From Gymnopilus junonius (Eukaryota > Basidiomycota > Agaricomycetes > Agaricales > Galerinaceae), in the NCBI GenBank assembly GCA_015501075.1, contig JADNYJ010000226.1, positions 1-56,991 of the forward strand: a DNA stretch of 56,991 nt, written 5' to 3'. Positions 33,385 to 45,380 of the stretch are shown piece by piece. The notes beneath the pieces were generated by a model. The model was given only the letters and a program-made list of their open reading frames with translations, searched no databases and was not told the origin of the DNA. Every line of letters starts with the position of its first letter. The stretch's first letter is position 1. The position numbers and the translations under genes were made by a program.

Positions 33385-35065
33385 ACTTTCAAGGCTTCTG
33401 GAGGTTCTGCCTCCGGTGCGTTTTCATCCAGAGCAATATGGCGACCTATAGGTGGGGGGCTGAGATCTGACATCAGCATTGGCTGTTGGAGCTGCTTCAG
33501 GGGCAGCAGGTGCTGGAACCATTTGCCGTTCTATGTACTCAGGTTCTTCATTTGGTCGCAGGTCCGTCAGGTTTAGGATCCCTCCTCCACCAGCATACTT
33601 CTCAGATCCCGAGCCCAATGCTACAGAAGTGTCCCTGACCGCAGCTTTGACATTCTTCGATGACAACAGCACCTTCGCAGAGACTGCTCTCATAGGCTGG
33701 CATCGTCCATTGCTAGAGAATGAAATGTATGGAAGTTGAGCAGGTGTAACACGGGAAAAGTTGGGATGCAATTCAGATGCAGGTTCTGTCTTTTTCGGTT
33801 TCGATGTTGAGGCCTGATCGGTGTCAGCAATGTTCAACACAGACAGATAAACAGGGGATACATCTCCGTCTTTGGGCGAGGCTTCGTCGCTCTTCATTTT
33901 CACGTCTACTTTCCCTTCCTGTTTGGTGCCCTGCTTTCAAAATTAGCAAATGAAACCTCCCTGCATAAAAAGAGGACGTGATTCTTACCAGGTCCATCGA
34001 CTCGCCTTCAGCCACAGCCTTCGTAGTTGAGGGGGTAGGTGAAGGGACTGGGCTTTGCATGCTCAGGTACTGCCTTCGCCCCCCAGCTGCCGCCTTCGAC
34101 CTCAGTTTGCACCCCACACCAACCGCACCATCCATCCCAACAGCGTCGCCATTTACCCTCTCGCTACTGATGGCGGGGCAGCATCAGCACCAGTACCAGC
34201 AGCAGCAGCAGCATCAGCAGACTCCAGTTGTGCCCCACACCAACCGCACCATCCATCCCAACAGTGTCACCATTCACCCTCTCGCCACTGACGGCAGCAG
34301 CAGCGGCATCAGCAGCCTCAAGTTATTAAATTATGTCATCAAAAGACAAAAACAAAAAACTTGCCTTCAAATCAGCATCGAGCCCAACGACACCCGTAGA
34401 AGAGAAGGCCAAGGAAGCGCAGAGGGCCAATGGGTATCAATACCGAAAGTGATAGAACAACGCCATTCTAACAACTGCACTAGTATTAATACTTCCAACA
34501 CGGTTTCGCAAGGTGATGGTTACATTCCTGCCACCAGCATCAATAAATCCTCGATCAATTGCAGCAACGAAACGGGCCATAGGATCTTCATGTTTGTTTG
34601 AAATTACTTTGGAGTATTTGGCGCGTGTTGGTGACAAGGCTGACGAAGATGCTTCCGATTGCTCAACCAAGATCATTCCAAGAGCAATAAATGTTCCTTG
34701 GCGTACAAACTCAACGCTGTTTTTCATCATGGGTTCCAAAATTTCAATCGCACCCTGTTCATTACAGCCAATCATCTGACTATCATGGCGGAAACAAGGA
34801 CAACAGACCTGGAGGCCAGTTTTGGCATGGACGATACCAGAGAGCACAAAAGGGTTGCACTGCTTTCGCTCATGAGTTGCACGACATGGGGCACTGAAGT
34901 GAGATTCTTGAAAAGAAGGAATGCTAGCGATGTAACAGCAGCGCGTCGAACATCGTCAGAGGTGTCGGAGACGGCACTGTGCAGTTTCCAACGGCGTCAT
35001 TGCTTGCTGTTCCAGCATAAGCCAATGCTAATGTGTATTGGGTGTATATAGCGGCTGCTTGAGCT
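33385..35065 (-). pseudogene. RPN2: RPN2 fragments in copy B
   Basis: From about 35065 the minus strand carries the proteasome/cyclosome repeat part of Rpn2 ([89 protein letters not shown]). This is followed by CAG-expanded sequence with no counterpart in the family. A second piece at about 33903-33390 is the Rpn2 C-terminal domain: LHPNFSRVTPAQLPYISFSS, SEKYAGGGGILNLTDLRPNE, EPEYIERQ and, after a frame change, HIALDENAPEAEPPEALK. The N-terminal half of the gene and much of the region between these pieces are missing. Frame breaks make it a pseudogene. Confidence 0.88.
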
Positions 35066-35071
35066 TTATCT

Positions 35072-35455
35072 GGGCGATGCAGAAGCCTGTCGGAGTTTGA
35101 CTTTTGACACACTAGGAATCACATACCTACCTTATTGTAGTCTTGTACTTACTGACCAGACTAGGAAATAAAAACAAAGAAAGACCCGACTCTGCGAAAT
35201 ATGGAACATTTCAAGGTATCTTGAATATACTGAGTGCAAACCGTCTGCGCTTCAAATTGCATAAGATCAATTGGTTGCAATTGTTATAAATAAACATCTG
35301 TCTATGCCTATTGAAGACTAAGGTTTGTATTTATTAACCTCGATAAACCGGTTGGTATGTAGCGAAGGGTAGTCATGAATTTGTAAGAAATGCATGGAAG
35401 AAGGACATTTCGATTCCGATTAGGTAAAATCATGGCCTCTACCTGCCTTGGAAGT
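35072..35455. other. junction sequence inside the inverted pair, no gene seen
   Basis: Unique sequence between the abrupt end of arm B and the end of the next gene. No recognisable signal. Confidence 0.4.
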
Positions 35456-35458
35456 AAA

Positions 35459-38072
35459 TTACTCGCTTTCCCAGTCTGCCAAGAGCTCCAAGGCTGGCTT
35501 TGCTTGTAGCTCCCACTTCTTCTTCGGAGACAGGCTGTTATACCAACTCTCTTCATGGCAATTAATCGGCAATCCAGAAGTGACTTTTCTTATCGATTCT
35601 TGGGATTCCTCTGCTATCCTTCTCTTGCGAGTGCGTGGCCAGGTTCCTGGCCTATTGTCTCCATATTTATTTGTAGTTCGTCGTGCTGCATCTGTGACTC
35701 TCAGCCTCTTTGCTAACTTCTTGTTTCTCCACTTCAGGGCATGAACACAGTAGGTGTCAGAGTCATAGGGATCAGTTTCGTCAGAACTGGCGCCTTCAAT
35801 ACCAAGTGCCTCAGTTATCTTATAACGGTCTACCCAGCATTTTGTCTCCTCATCTGAACAATCTATATCCCTCATATCGTCAGGCAAATGATCCAGATTG
35901 ACGTTGCAACGTGTATTAAAGAGCTGCAGCGAGGATTTAATATGTAATGCATTAATGGGCAAATATATCATACCTCTCCGTGGCGTCTGTTACGGCGGGC
36001 AATTGAAAGTTTCAGCAAATGCCTATCACTGTAGCATTTGTCAGCTTGTTCTATCGTTTCACTGGACTTCGTCGATACTCGTTGATGATTCCTTGAATGC
36101 GTTCCAATCGCTTGAAAAAAATTTCGCTGATCTCTTCTTCATCCTCTTCAGTTAGCCGTCCATCACCGTAGTCATTTTCTTTACAATGTGCCAAAAACAA
36201 TGTGAAAAGGCCCTTATTCCATTTCCCGTAAATGGTATCTCAGTTCACCTGCATCGGCTCCAAGGCTGAAGGTCCGCGTCCCCTTGCATCCTTCTCAAAT
36301 TGTTTCATCTCATGTTGAAGTGGGGTATTCTCTGCATATAAAGTGTCCCTAAAATTCAAAATATCCCGATCCTGATCCATTCCAAGCAAATTGTTGGAAT
36401 CCGCGGCGGATCCATGTCTGCACAAATGGTAGTGCTCTAACTTCGCAGCATTCTGAGGGATTACTTACCAGTTTGTCTTGTCGTCCTTCTATTTTAGGCA
36501 CCCTGGAACTTGGTGGTTTGAACTCAGGATGAGGCAGACGACGGCCACGCTGCTGGGAGAGCGGGACTTTCCCATTGGAAATTCCTAGGCTGTTCATAAT
36601 CAAATCAACATTTGCTTCGAGAGCTGTCATGGGCTGCTTGGGGCTCAGAGTAAAATATCACTCAGAAATTTTTGCAACACATACATTTGATACAGGCGAG
36701 GGGCTGGATGACGTCGATGCAGTGGTAGTAGCGCTAGTGGTCCAAACCGGAGGAGTTCTTGGGCTAGGGCTAACAGGTGGTGGAGTATTCTTTGCTTGAT
36801 AACGCTTACGCCGGACTCTTTTGAAACTCAAGGGAAGAGGTACAGACAAATTCTAAGTATAAAATGAGTGTTGGCTATGTAATGGTTTAGGAGAAATTTT
36901 CTGTTCATCACCTTTGGATCAAACTGTGTATTACCTCGGCCCTTATCCCCTCTTGAATGAAGCATATCGCTGATAGAAGCATCACGGCTCTTTTCTCCCT
37001 CCTGTCCAATGTGTTCTGAAGCCATGGAGATGTCCTCGAACGTCTGACATGAAGGACTCGCACTCTATCAAGTTCCACAACCTCACGTGCGTTTACATGC
37101 CTTTCGAAGTTTTCTTGCCACTCTTGGGGATGAATACTTTCTTCTCGGTTTACCTGCCTTCGGGTACTAGCTTGAAAGGTTTGGAGTTGGTTCCCCAACT
37201 GCTTGCTTAATATTTCTTGCTTGACAGTCTGACAAACATGCAGTAAACAAATTATATTCAAAATCGGCCATACCTTGGCCTGTTCATCCTGCAAAGCAAC
37301 TTCTACCTCTTGTGCACATTGATTAACTGTGGTGAAATTGCTGTGGTCCATTTGCAGATTCCTTAACTGATTCGCATGTGAGTGATCCATTGTCCTGGTA
37401 ACTTTAAGTCATTTAATTGCTTACTTGCATCTGTAATAACTTTATAGTTTCTGTTTGGCCTTTGATGATCTCATCCTTCATAGGATCTTCGCTATAACCT
37501 TGAAGTCTCACCTGAACAACGTGAGCTGTGATCAAAGAAAACCTGATAGCTAACCATACCGGATGCCAGCCTCCACTTGGCAAGCCCGATGGGTAGTTAT
37601 CAAGATCCGGTATGAGCTCCCTTGATGCTCGACGGCGACGGCTAGGATGAAGGACAAGCTGACTTCCTGAGGATCCCTCGCCAAAATTTGCAGGTGATAC
37701 AGCAATTCGAGGCTTTGAGTGAGAAAAAGTGGGAAAATCCCCAGACACCGTCTGCGCTGTAGGATTATTCGGTGCAGCCTGAGTCTTTACTGACGAGCCT
37801 ATCCCAACACTTTGATTATGTGCTGTATGGATAAAATTGAATTGGAAATTATCCAAACGCTTAGCCATCAGATTGTGGATGCTAAAATTTGGAAGGGGTT
37901 GATTCTCCCGATTCCTTATATGATCGACCCACGGTGGTGACTCTGGCTCGGAACTCGTACGGTCATCGCTAAGCGCTGAACACCGGGATCCGAATGGCCT
38001 CAAACCCGACGCGCAAGGCCGAATCGAGTCATTCTGATTCCGTTTGAAGCATGAATCAGAAGTGGAAAACAC
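35459..38072 (-). CDS. uncharacterised agaricomycete multi-exon protein (basic N-terminus, acidic WxxLxDxxG-type core)
   Basis: Minus-strand exons run from about 38072 to 35459, and the start could lie up to 38212. The first exon (37413-38072) is Ser/Pro-rich with NFSIHNLMAKRLDNFQFNFI and HPSRRRRASRELIPDLDN, ending in a coiled segment DEIIKGQTETIKLLQMQVSN. Later exons give a Gln-rich coiled coil, a basic segment (FKRVRRKRYQAKNTPPPVSP), and MTALEANVDLIMNSLGISNG. The C-terminal exons read DTIYGKWNKGLFTLFLAHCK, GDGRLTEEDEEEISEIFFKR, and then NLDHLPDDMRDIDCSDEETK, LGIEGASSDETD, HALKWRNKKLAKRLRVTDAA, NRPGTWPRTRKRR and WYNSLSPKKKWELQAKPALE. This C-terminal order is that of a lineage-expanded agaricomycete family without known function. 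The gene lies in the unique spacer of the inverted repeat. Exon joins near 36050 are uncertain. Confidence 0.55.
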
Positions 38073-38244
38073 AGCTCACACGCATATATTTTGCTTAGGG
38101 CAAATTGTAATGGAGTCATGGTGTCAATCCCATTCAGAAATGAAGAGATCCTAAGCCTGATAAGAAGGGGACCCGAATTATCCCTTAGGAAGGGCTCTTC
38201 GCTCCCAACCATTACCCTTCTATCATTTTAACTATAGAACTTTC

Positions 38245-39243
38245 ATGTCTGCAACCATAAAATGGTACAGCAGCGATATCTCGCTACTGAGCGACATCCT
38301 TATCAAGGGAGATGAGCTCAAACTGGAATCTCCCATAGCCCGGAAAACCTTTTCAGAACTTGCTGAGGTTGCTGTATGTGGTCTTCTATCCTTCTTGTTT
38401 CATATTGTGTCATTTTTCTGTGAAGGAAATGATACATGGTGTATACCATGTCCTACTGACTGCAGAAAAAATAAGAAAACGTATTGAAAAAACTGAGCCA
38501 CATACCCTAGGGGGAAGCCGTTCCGAGGACATCCTTCTGTGCCATCTTATTGTGAGCTGTTTATTTAGTATATGCACGAAGCCGGTTTAATAGATGTAGA
38601 ACCGGCTTGAGCAAGAAAAGGCCATTTTTATTATAATCACTTCTCAATACAGCAAGATGATCGGGAATGCGCGGGACCTTCTCAATAGTTCTGAAGACAC
38701 GCCAGAGGATGACCTTAGCTATGAGATGATAATAAGGAACATGGTGAACCTGGGTTGGTTTTCAAGAACACGAAATTCAATCTGAACGTTGCTTGTAGGC
38801 TGAATTGCGCGAGCAGATCGAAGAGAATAAGTCAAAGTTCCTCAACATGCAGCAGGCTTTGATTAAATGGGAAGCATATACCAACATCCTTATTCTCTAC
38901 TACCTAATGTTAATTACTGTGGTCGGCCTTCTGGCAACGGCTGCCTTCATACTCATAGTCAGGTAATTTAGGCTGTTCTGTTTCAATTGAATGGTGGGGA
39001 TGGCTCAGGGAAAGTGTGGAAACTCAAAGATCCATGACATTGAGATCGTCTGAGCTGAATCCAAATTTCGTACTAGGCTCAGAGCTCATATCATGGGCCC
39101 TCCGCGGCATCGTACAACTATATGAACGCACAAACCGGAAAAGTATCCCGACAAGACCATTGGCATTATACTGTGCCTCGAAGGCGCTATCAGCCGTTGA
39201 TGAAGTGCACCAGGCTGAAACATGTTCCCCTGGCGGTTCTTGA
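38245..39243 (+). CDS. small coiled-coil protein with one membrane segment
   Basis: The ATG at 38245 starts IKWYSSDISLLSDILIKGDE and ARKTFSELAEVA. After introns come IRKRIEKTEPHTLGGSRSED then ILLCHLI, IGNARDLLNSSEDTPEDDLS then YEMIIRNM, LREQIEENKSKFLNMQQALI, and a hydrophobic segment of about 23 residues (ILYYLMLITVVGLLATAAFI, about 38890-38955). The last exon is VETQRSMTLRSSELNPNFV, ending at 39243. A predicted coiled coil precedes a single transmembrane helix, so it is probably a tail-anchored or single-pass protein. A clear paralogue lies on the minus strand at 52.85-53.57 kb. The gene is divergent from the 35.5-38.1 kb gene. The function is unknown, and splice sites are approximate. Confidence 0.6.
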
Positions 39244-39249
39244 TCTCCA

Positions 39250-39857
39250 TCGAGATATCTCCTTCTCGACTAACTGCCTATTTTATAACGATTTCATCGC
39301 TATGATACAAAGTTGGTCTTATGAGCAATGCACCTTCTGCACCACAGAACGATCAGCCCGACCTTCGAACTGGGTACCTGGATGCAGACAAGGTGTAGTG
39401 ATATAGCAGTGAATAGTAGTGTCGTTCTGTAGAGAAGCAAGTTAAATAAGAGATCTACTTCAGAGAGAAAAATCATACAACGCAATTATTAGATGTCGCC
39501 TTGTTCAGAGACTGGCATACGCAAGCACCGATGGTTGCTTCCTGCTCTCGAGGTTGTAGTTAATCATTAAATCGAGGTGACAGTTGATAGACTTCGGCGC
39601 CTTTGTGGTAGGAGTCGTTAGCGAAGGGTGATGATATTGGAAAGGGGGAGACGCATCGACACAATGTATGTCTTTACTGCCCTGAAAAGAGAGAGGAAAT
39701 GAAACTTAGGAGAGAGAATGTGGATATTCCGACATTCTCAGCAGAAGGAGATGTGAAATGGAAGAGGGTTTGAAGAGTGATCAGCAACTTTGAGCTCCGA
39801 TGACTGAGTTCATATGATCATGCCTACACACTTACCCGATCACTTAAATATGCTTGG
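39250..39857. other. intergenic, no gene supported
   Basis: Short frames only. A third copy of the GAGAGAATGT...TTCC-ACATTCTC palindromic motif lies at 39712-39740. Confidence 0.4.
39712..39740. repeat. palindromic motif GAGAATGT...ACATTCTC, copy in spacer
   Basis: GAGAGAATGTGGATATTCC followed by GACATTCTC differs from the arm C palindrome by one missing T and one substitution. It is outside both repeat arms. Confidence 0.65.
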
Positions 39858-40040
39858 TACTACTCCCATCATCTTCGACTCTTCGACGCCTATCTACGCT
39901 GCAAGGGAATATCCATAACGCTGTGAGAGATGCGGAATATGTATGTCAATTATTTTTGTATCCAACCTTGTTGCCCGGAGGTAGGCTTTCCTGCCCTGAT
40001 TCCCTGAACCAGCAAGGTCTAAATCTCCTGCTGTACAGGC
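39858..40040 (+). repeat. dispersed repeat, third copy
   Basis: CATCATCTTCGACTCTTCGA, GCCTATCTACGCTGCAAGG, GAATATCC, GATGCGGAATATGTATGTCA and GGCTTTCCTGCCCTGATTCC follow the same order as the minus-strand copies at 8.9-9.2 kb. The order of motifs, not just base composition, is shared. Confidence 0.6.
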
Positions 40041-40292
40041 CTCCTCGAAATTACCATGCCTTCTTTTGTATTCGATTTTTGTCCTGCTATCCTATCTTGA
40101 GGGAAACACATCACTGGTACTGTTTCCACAAGTCATGATCGACCCGCATTATGTACCACATTATCTTCAATGGGATTGATCTTTGCGCATTTAATAAATT
40201 GCATTTAAATCTTGTAGTGATACATTAGAAACGTCGTTTATTACTTAAGCTGCCGTCACAGCCCGTCCTTTAGTGAAGCTGAATGTAGCCTG

Positions 40293-42488
40293 TTAGCAAC
40301 ATCTGCATGTTTCTACAGCCGATTCTGCTTCGCCTAGGGTTGAGTCAGGATCAAACCCACACTCGTTAACCTCTCTCATTGCATCACTGAAGGCAGCTGG
40401 ACTTTCATAAGCTTCCCTCGCCCAATCTCCAACATCAATGGGTCGGAAACTACCAGTTATCAACTGTCGACCAGGGTTCGCCATCAGGAAACTACGAGAT
40501 ATCAATTTTAGAACAAATATAATCAGGAGACATGTATACTCACCTGACAGGGCCTTGGATATACATGCTGGAGCCAGGTCCAATTGTGCCAGATTCTGGG
40601 TGGGGTTCAGCATTGGCACAATCCTAGGCAAGTAGTTAACAGAGGTGAACACATGTCAAGTTTTCTTTATCGGAAATTACCAAACAGAAAGTTCCAAGAC
40701 ATTGCTTCATAGAGCCTGCAAAAAAGACATGCCTATGGTGAAAATCTCCTTCATTATTGTAAGGATTGTGAGGTGCTAAGCGCCGGATATGGGGAGTTAG
40801 TTTGTGTTTAATGAGTAAGACTCCTTACAATTTATCGAAGCATCCTGACCATAGCAGAGAATCAGTAGAAGGCCAAAATAATACAGCTATGTTGGTACCG
40901 TCTTCGAAATCATGCTTCTGATCTTATCAGCATGCCATGATGGCCCATAGGGAATTTGTGCCCACCCCCAACTGCTATCGTAGTTGCTCATTACGAGTTC
41001 TTCAGTGTTTCCAATTAGCATGTCCTCCGGGTCATTTTTGCAAACTAGGCCGGTCGATCCTCTATGTGCATGATACTGATCTCCAATGGTCCCTCCATTC
41101 GAGCCCACTTTCCTAGTCATTATGCGCATTTTAGGGTACTGCAAACATTCATAGAAACTTGGCCTGTAATAAGCAGTCTCAAGGACAAGTAGGCGGGCAA
41201 GACCATTTGGAAATGCTGGTAAATCTTTGGCATAGACCTGAAAAACCTCAAGTCAACGTGTTATCCTGGACATTTGTAGATTTTCGGATACCGAAGGGTT
41301 AATTTTGTGCCTGATAAGCGACGGGACATAAACCTCGAAGCCTCGCTCGGCATATTTCGCGAGTCTTATTTCATACGATGGCGAGCGCCTTGTCATGTCG
41401 ACCGTATTTGCCTGCCGAACAAGAGCGGTCAAAGACCGAGGATTGACCCAGACGCGTTCGCCTGATTTCATGATACATAAGTAATAAGATGTGGATCGGT
41501 ATGATAATACTTCCTGACCGTCATATGCACAACAAGCAGCGTCAACATCGAATCCAGCCAAAATTTCGGCAGGGGATTGATATAATCTGAGCACAATTTG
41601 GATAGGTCGGTAAGGATAATTTGCTGGAAGAAAGAAGTAAGCCGTTCAATGGATTTGATACTATAACTCACTGTGGATAGAAATAGTATTGGCCTTCCAG
41701 ACACAAATAACTTTCCAGGGAGCGGCCGAACAGACCGCACGGTATATATGCTCCATCTTGACCTTTGCCTGCAGGCAGTGAGCCATCTCGCTGATAACAA
41801 TGAGGATGACAGTACCTCCTCAGGTGAAAGACCCCAAATGAACATGTCAATGTCTGACGTTCCATATATTCCTGATTGATAGAATTCATTCATGCCAAGA
41901 GCGCAGTGGTTTGGCTGCTGTTGCGCGTGAACTTTCGAGATATATGACTGGGGTGCCTCATCGAGACATGCTAGGACAGAACCGCCGCGACTACGATATT
42001 TTCCCAGTCGTGGGTAGTCATTCCTGAGAGTGCACCATGGGTAAATATGTTCCAGTTCGTCTGGAAAGCTGATATGTCTGGAACAGTGCTAGGCGTCATA
42101 TCTGATCTTCATAACGAACTTGCGGGGAATATGTAGCGGTCGGAGATGTGCGATATGTCAGGTCCATCGGGTGTTCATGGGTACGTCATGCCGCTGGGTC
42201 GAGGCTGAATACGTCAATGAGACCAATATACAGATTTCGTAGTTGGGGGTTTTGCGGGTCAGATGCGAAAAGGGACCTTATCCTGTGTTCTGCCAAAATG
42301 GATTTAAGCAAGATCTCATCAAGAGGTTTCGTAGAGGGTATATGAGTAATGTCTTGAACAAACTGTTTCGTTGTACTGGAGATATCAAGGAAGCCATTCT
42401 GAAGAACTTCAGTATGAGAGGTTTTTAGTGCACTGCTTGTTTCTTATATAGTAAATACGTCGAGTATCGAGTCAACAGCTGCTCCCAT
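40293..42488 (-). pseudogene. fungal protein with nucleotidyltransferase-like core (often annotated as ankyrin-repeat protein)
   Basis: Minus-strand segments follow the order of a widespread fungal family: LRNLYIGLIDVFSLDPAA, DWENIV, then after a one-base frame change RGGSVLACLDEAPQSYISKV, GTSDIDMFIWGLSPEE, TVRSVRPLPGKLFVSGRPIL, LRLYQSPAEILAGFDVDAA, SGERVWVNPRSLTALV and NTVDMTRRSPSYEIRLAKYA, ERGFEVYVPSL. Later exons contain WGWAQIPYGPSWHADKI and RQLITGSFRPIDVGDWAREA. The GGS followed by S-D-I-D is the metal-binding signature of Pol-beta-like nucleotidyltransferases. Family members are usually called ankyrin proteins; I see no ankyrin repeats here. The frameshift near 42000 and an in-frame stop near 42188-42195 suggest it is broken. 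A relic of a second copy is at 10.8 kb. Confidence 0.7.
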
Positions 42489-42489
42489 G

Positions 42490-43060
42490 ACTCTACCGTG
42501 CACCAGCCTGACTAGACGAAATGGATTCAGTGGGTGGAAATGGAGCGCTAGTTACAATGCCACGCCCGATTTCAGGGTCAGGCAAGTACGTCATCGAGTC
42601 AATTGTCAGGAAACGGTTCAATTAATGGAGTCACTTGTCTATAAATGCTCAACCTTGGCCTCCGATTATTTTTGGGGAAGATAGGTAGAGAAGGTCTGGC
42701 CAGATGACTAGGCTATCGGTGAGTCAATGCTGCAAAACGAGCTTCGCGTAGGTTATGACTGGACCTCGGGTGCGTCGCTGGTTAGGACGGTGCTAAGGCG
42801 GTTTCAAATTAATCAAAAACTCCTAAATTCTGCACAGGAGTCACCTCCATCCCCGACTGTCATCAGTGCCCCAACCACAATGGACTTTGAGATTGGTACC
42901 AGCACTTGCACGACAAGCTACCATCTGTTTCAATGTTGGGATGGCGCCATGAAAAATTACCTAGAGGTAATCGGAAGGAACCTCATGACTCGGATGGGGA
43001 TCAATTCCAGTCCAATTTCCACATACAATAACCTTTAACATGATAATGACCAAATCTTGC
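42490..43060. other. no recognised gene
   Basis: A plus-strand frame from 42727 to 43038 (LRVGYDWTSGASLVRTVLRR, then MDFEIGTSTCTTSYHLFQCW) is plausible protein but unrecognised and isolated. Confidence 0.3.
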
Positions 43061-43079
43061 ACTTTGGAGCGCCTAGCAT

Positions 43080-43235
43080 CCAGAGACTATATTTATACTC
43101 TGGGGTGAAAAGTGGTATGAACATCAATATTCCCTCGTCGGTGTCAAATTCATCAATATTCAGTATGTAAATGGAATTGGATTAAAAGAGTGGGGGAGAT
43201 AGCACCAATTAGAACGTGGGAGAGGAAAGCAAATG
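43080..43235 (-). repeat. promoter-like dispersed repeat, copy 2
   Basis: Read on the minus strand, ACGTTCTAATTGGTGC, ATCTCCCCCACTCTTTTA, then about 55-60 bases, TTTTCACCCC, AGTATAAATATAG and TCTCTGGATGC. It matches 5766-5855 except for the longer spacer. It abuts the end of repeat copy C. Confidence 0.5.
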
Positions 43236-43699
43236 CGCCGCCTCAGCAGTTCACGGCTGACCAAGCAAAATGGAGATGGCAGGGCCAACAGGTGAATGAT
43301 ATGAAGCGAGTGGCGACGGAGCCCCAGCCGCAATGCCACGCTCTATGACAGGCAAGTACGGTCAAGTGCCTGTAAATGATCAAACAAGTCAGAGGTGAGC
43401 AGGTTGAAGAAACTTCGTCAACGAACTGATTCAACCGGGAAGCGATGCAGACCAAAGCACACTGCTCCTACCGAAAGTACACCCTTCATTCACTTTGACG
43501 GTGGAGGGTGCTGCATCAAAATGTATGGTCTTGTCAAACACCATCTACCATTACCCCGACCAAATTTACCACCCATAAGTTCCCGCCCCACACTTCAATC
43601 ACACCACAGAGAAAACCTCAAAAAAAAGGATAAGGCAATAGGTTAGACGAAGTAGGCCTGCCTACACAGCCAGATGCCAAGCCATGCAATGTATAGATA

Positions 43700-45380
43700 A
43701 AGCTCAAGCAGCCGCTATATACACCCAATACACATTAGCATTGGCTTATGCTGGAACAGCAAGCAATGACGCCGTTGGAAACTGCACAGTGCCGTCTCCG
43801 ACACCTCTGACGATGTTCGACGTGCTGCTGTTACATCGCTAGCATTCCTTCTTTTCAAGAATCTCACTTCAGTGCCCCATGTCGTGCAACTCATGAGCGA
43901 AAGCAGTGCAACCCTTTTGTGCTCTCTGGTATCGTCCATGCCAAAACTGGCCTCCAGGTCTGTTGTCCTTGTTTCCGCCATGATAGTCAGATGATTGGCT
44001 GTAATGAACAGGGTGCGATTGAAATTTTGGAACCCATGATGAAAAACAGCGTTGAGTTTGTACGCCAAGGAACATTTATTGCTCTTGGAATGATCTTGGT
44101 TGAGCAATCGGAAGCATCTTCGTCAGCCTTGTCACCAACACGCCCAAATACTCCAAAGTAATTTCAAACAAACATGAAGATCCTATGGCCCGTTTCGTTG
44201 CTGCAATTGATCGAGGATTTATTGATGCTGGTGGCAGGAATGTAACCATCACCTTGCGAAACCGTGTTGGAAGTATTAATACTAGTGCAGTTGTTAGAAT
44301 GGCGTTGTTCTATCACTTTCGGTATTGATACCCATTGGCCCTCTGCGCTTCCTTGGCCTTCTCTTCTACGGGTGTCATTGGGCTCGATGCTGATTTGAAG
44401 GCAAGTTTTTTGTTTTTGTCTTTTGATGACATAATTTAATAACTTGAGGCTGCTGATGCCGCTGCTGCTGCCGTCAGTGGCGAGAGGGTGAATGGTGACA
44501 CTGTTGGGATGGATGGTGCGGTTGGTGTGGGGCACAACTGGAGTCTGCTGATGCTGCTGCTGCTGCTGGTACTGGTGCTGATGCTGCCACCGCCATCAGT
44601 AGCGAGAGGGTAAATGGCGACGCTGTTGGGATGGATGGTGCGGTTGGTGTGGGGTGCAAACTGAGGTCGAAGGCGGCAGCTGGGGGGCGAAGGCAGTACC
44701 TGAGCATGCAAAGCCCAGTCCCTTCACCTACCCCCTCAACTAGAAGGCTGTGGCTGAAGGCGAGTCGATGGACCTGGTAAGAATCACGTCCTCTTTTTAT
44801 GCAGGGAGGTTTCATTTGCTAATTTTGAAAGCAGGGCACCAAACAGGAAGGGAAAGTAGACGTGAAAATGAAGAGCGACGAAGCCTCCCCAAAGACGGAG
44901 ATGTATCCCCTGTTTATCTGTCTGTGTTGAACATTGCTGACACCGATCAGGCCTCAACATCGAAACCGAAAAAGACAGAACCTGCATCTGAATTGCATCC
45001 CAACTTTTCCCGTGTTACACCTGCTCAACTTCCATACATTTCATTCTCTAGCAATGGACGATGCCAGCCTATGAGAGCAGTCTCTGCGAAGGTGCTGTTG
45101 TCATCGAAGAATGTCAAAGCTGCGGTCAGGGACACTTCTGTAGCATTGGGCTCGGGATCTGAGAAGTATGCTGGTGGAGGAGGGATCCTAAACCTGACGG
45201 ACCTGCGACCAAATGAAGAACCTGAGTACATAGAACGGCAAACGGTTCCAGCACCTGCTGCCCCTGAAGCAGCTCCAACAGCCAATGCTGATGTCAGATC
45301 TCAGCCCCCCACCTATAGGTCGCCATATTGCTCTGGATGAAAACGCACCGGAGGCAGAACCTCCAGAAGCCTTGAAAGTA
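43700..45380 (+). pseudogene. RPN2: RPN2 fragments in copy C
   Basis: Now on the plus strand, the same two pieces as in copy B. The repeat-domain piece (43700-44335) contains EILEPMMKNSVEFVRQGTFI and RFVAAIDRGFIDAGGRNVTI, and the Rpn2 C-terminal domain lies at 44900-45380 (FSRVTPAQLPYISFSSNGR; SEKYAGGGGILNLTDLRPN; HIALDENAPEAEPPEALK). Between them lies a CAG/CTG-rich stretch (44460-44590) unlike any Rpn2. Frame changes near 43880-43920 and 45300-45320 and missing conserved sections show it is non-functional. Confidence 0.88.

Larger units (their letters stand above)
31247..35071 (+). repeat. RPN2-carrying repeat, copy B (left arm of inverted pair)
   Basis: This 3825-bp arm is the near-identical reverse complement of 43695-47517. 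Its outer end begins GTAACAAATACGTTGAATCC, mirrored at 47517. Its inner end is abrupt at 35071, while the other arm continues to about 43232. It carries two separated RPN2 pieces, CAG-rich microsatellites (about 34190-34215 and 34299-34315), a roughly 90-base low-complexity module repeated at about 32490, 34098 and 34231, and two hairpins. Confidence 0.93.

Noticed and set aside
33978..34601. 207-codon Pro/Thr/Gln-rich frame in arm B and its mirror frames in arm C
   Set aside because: It is produced by CAG-rich and CCA-rich microsatellite sequence inside the RPN2 repeat, antisense to the RPN2 pieces, and has no domain.
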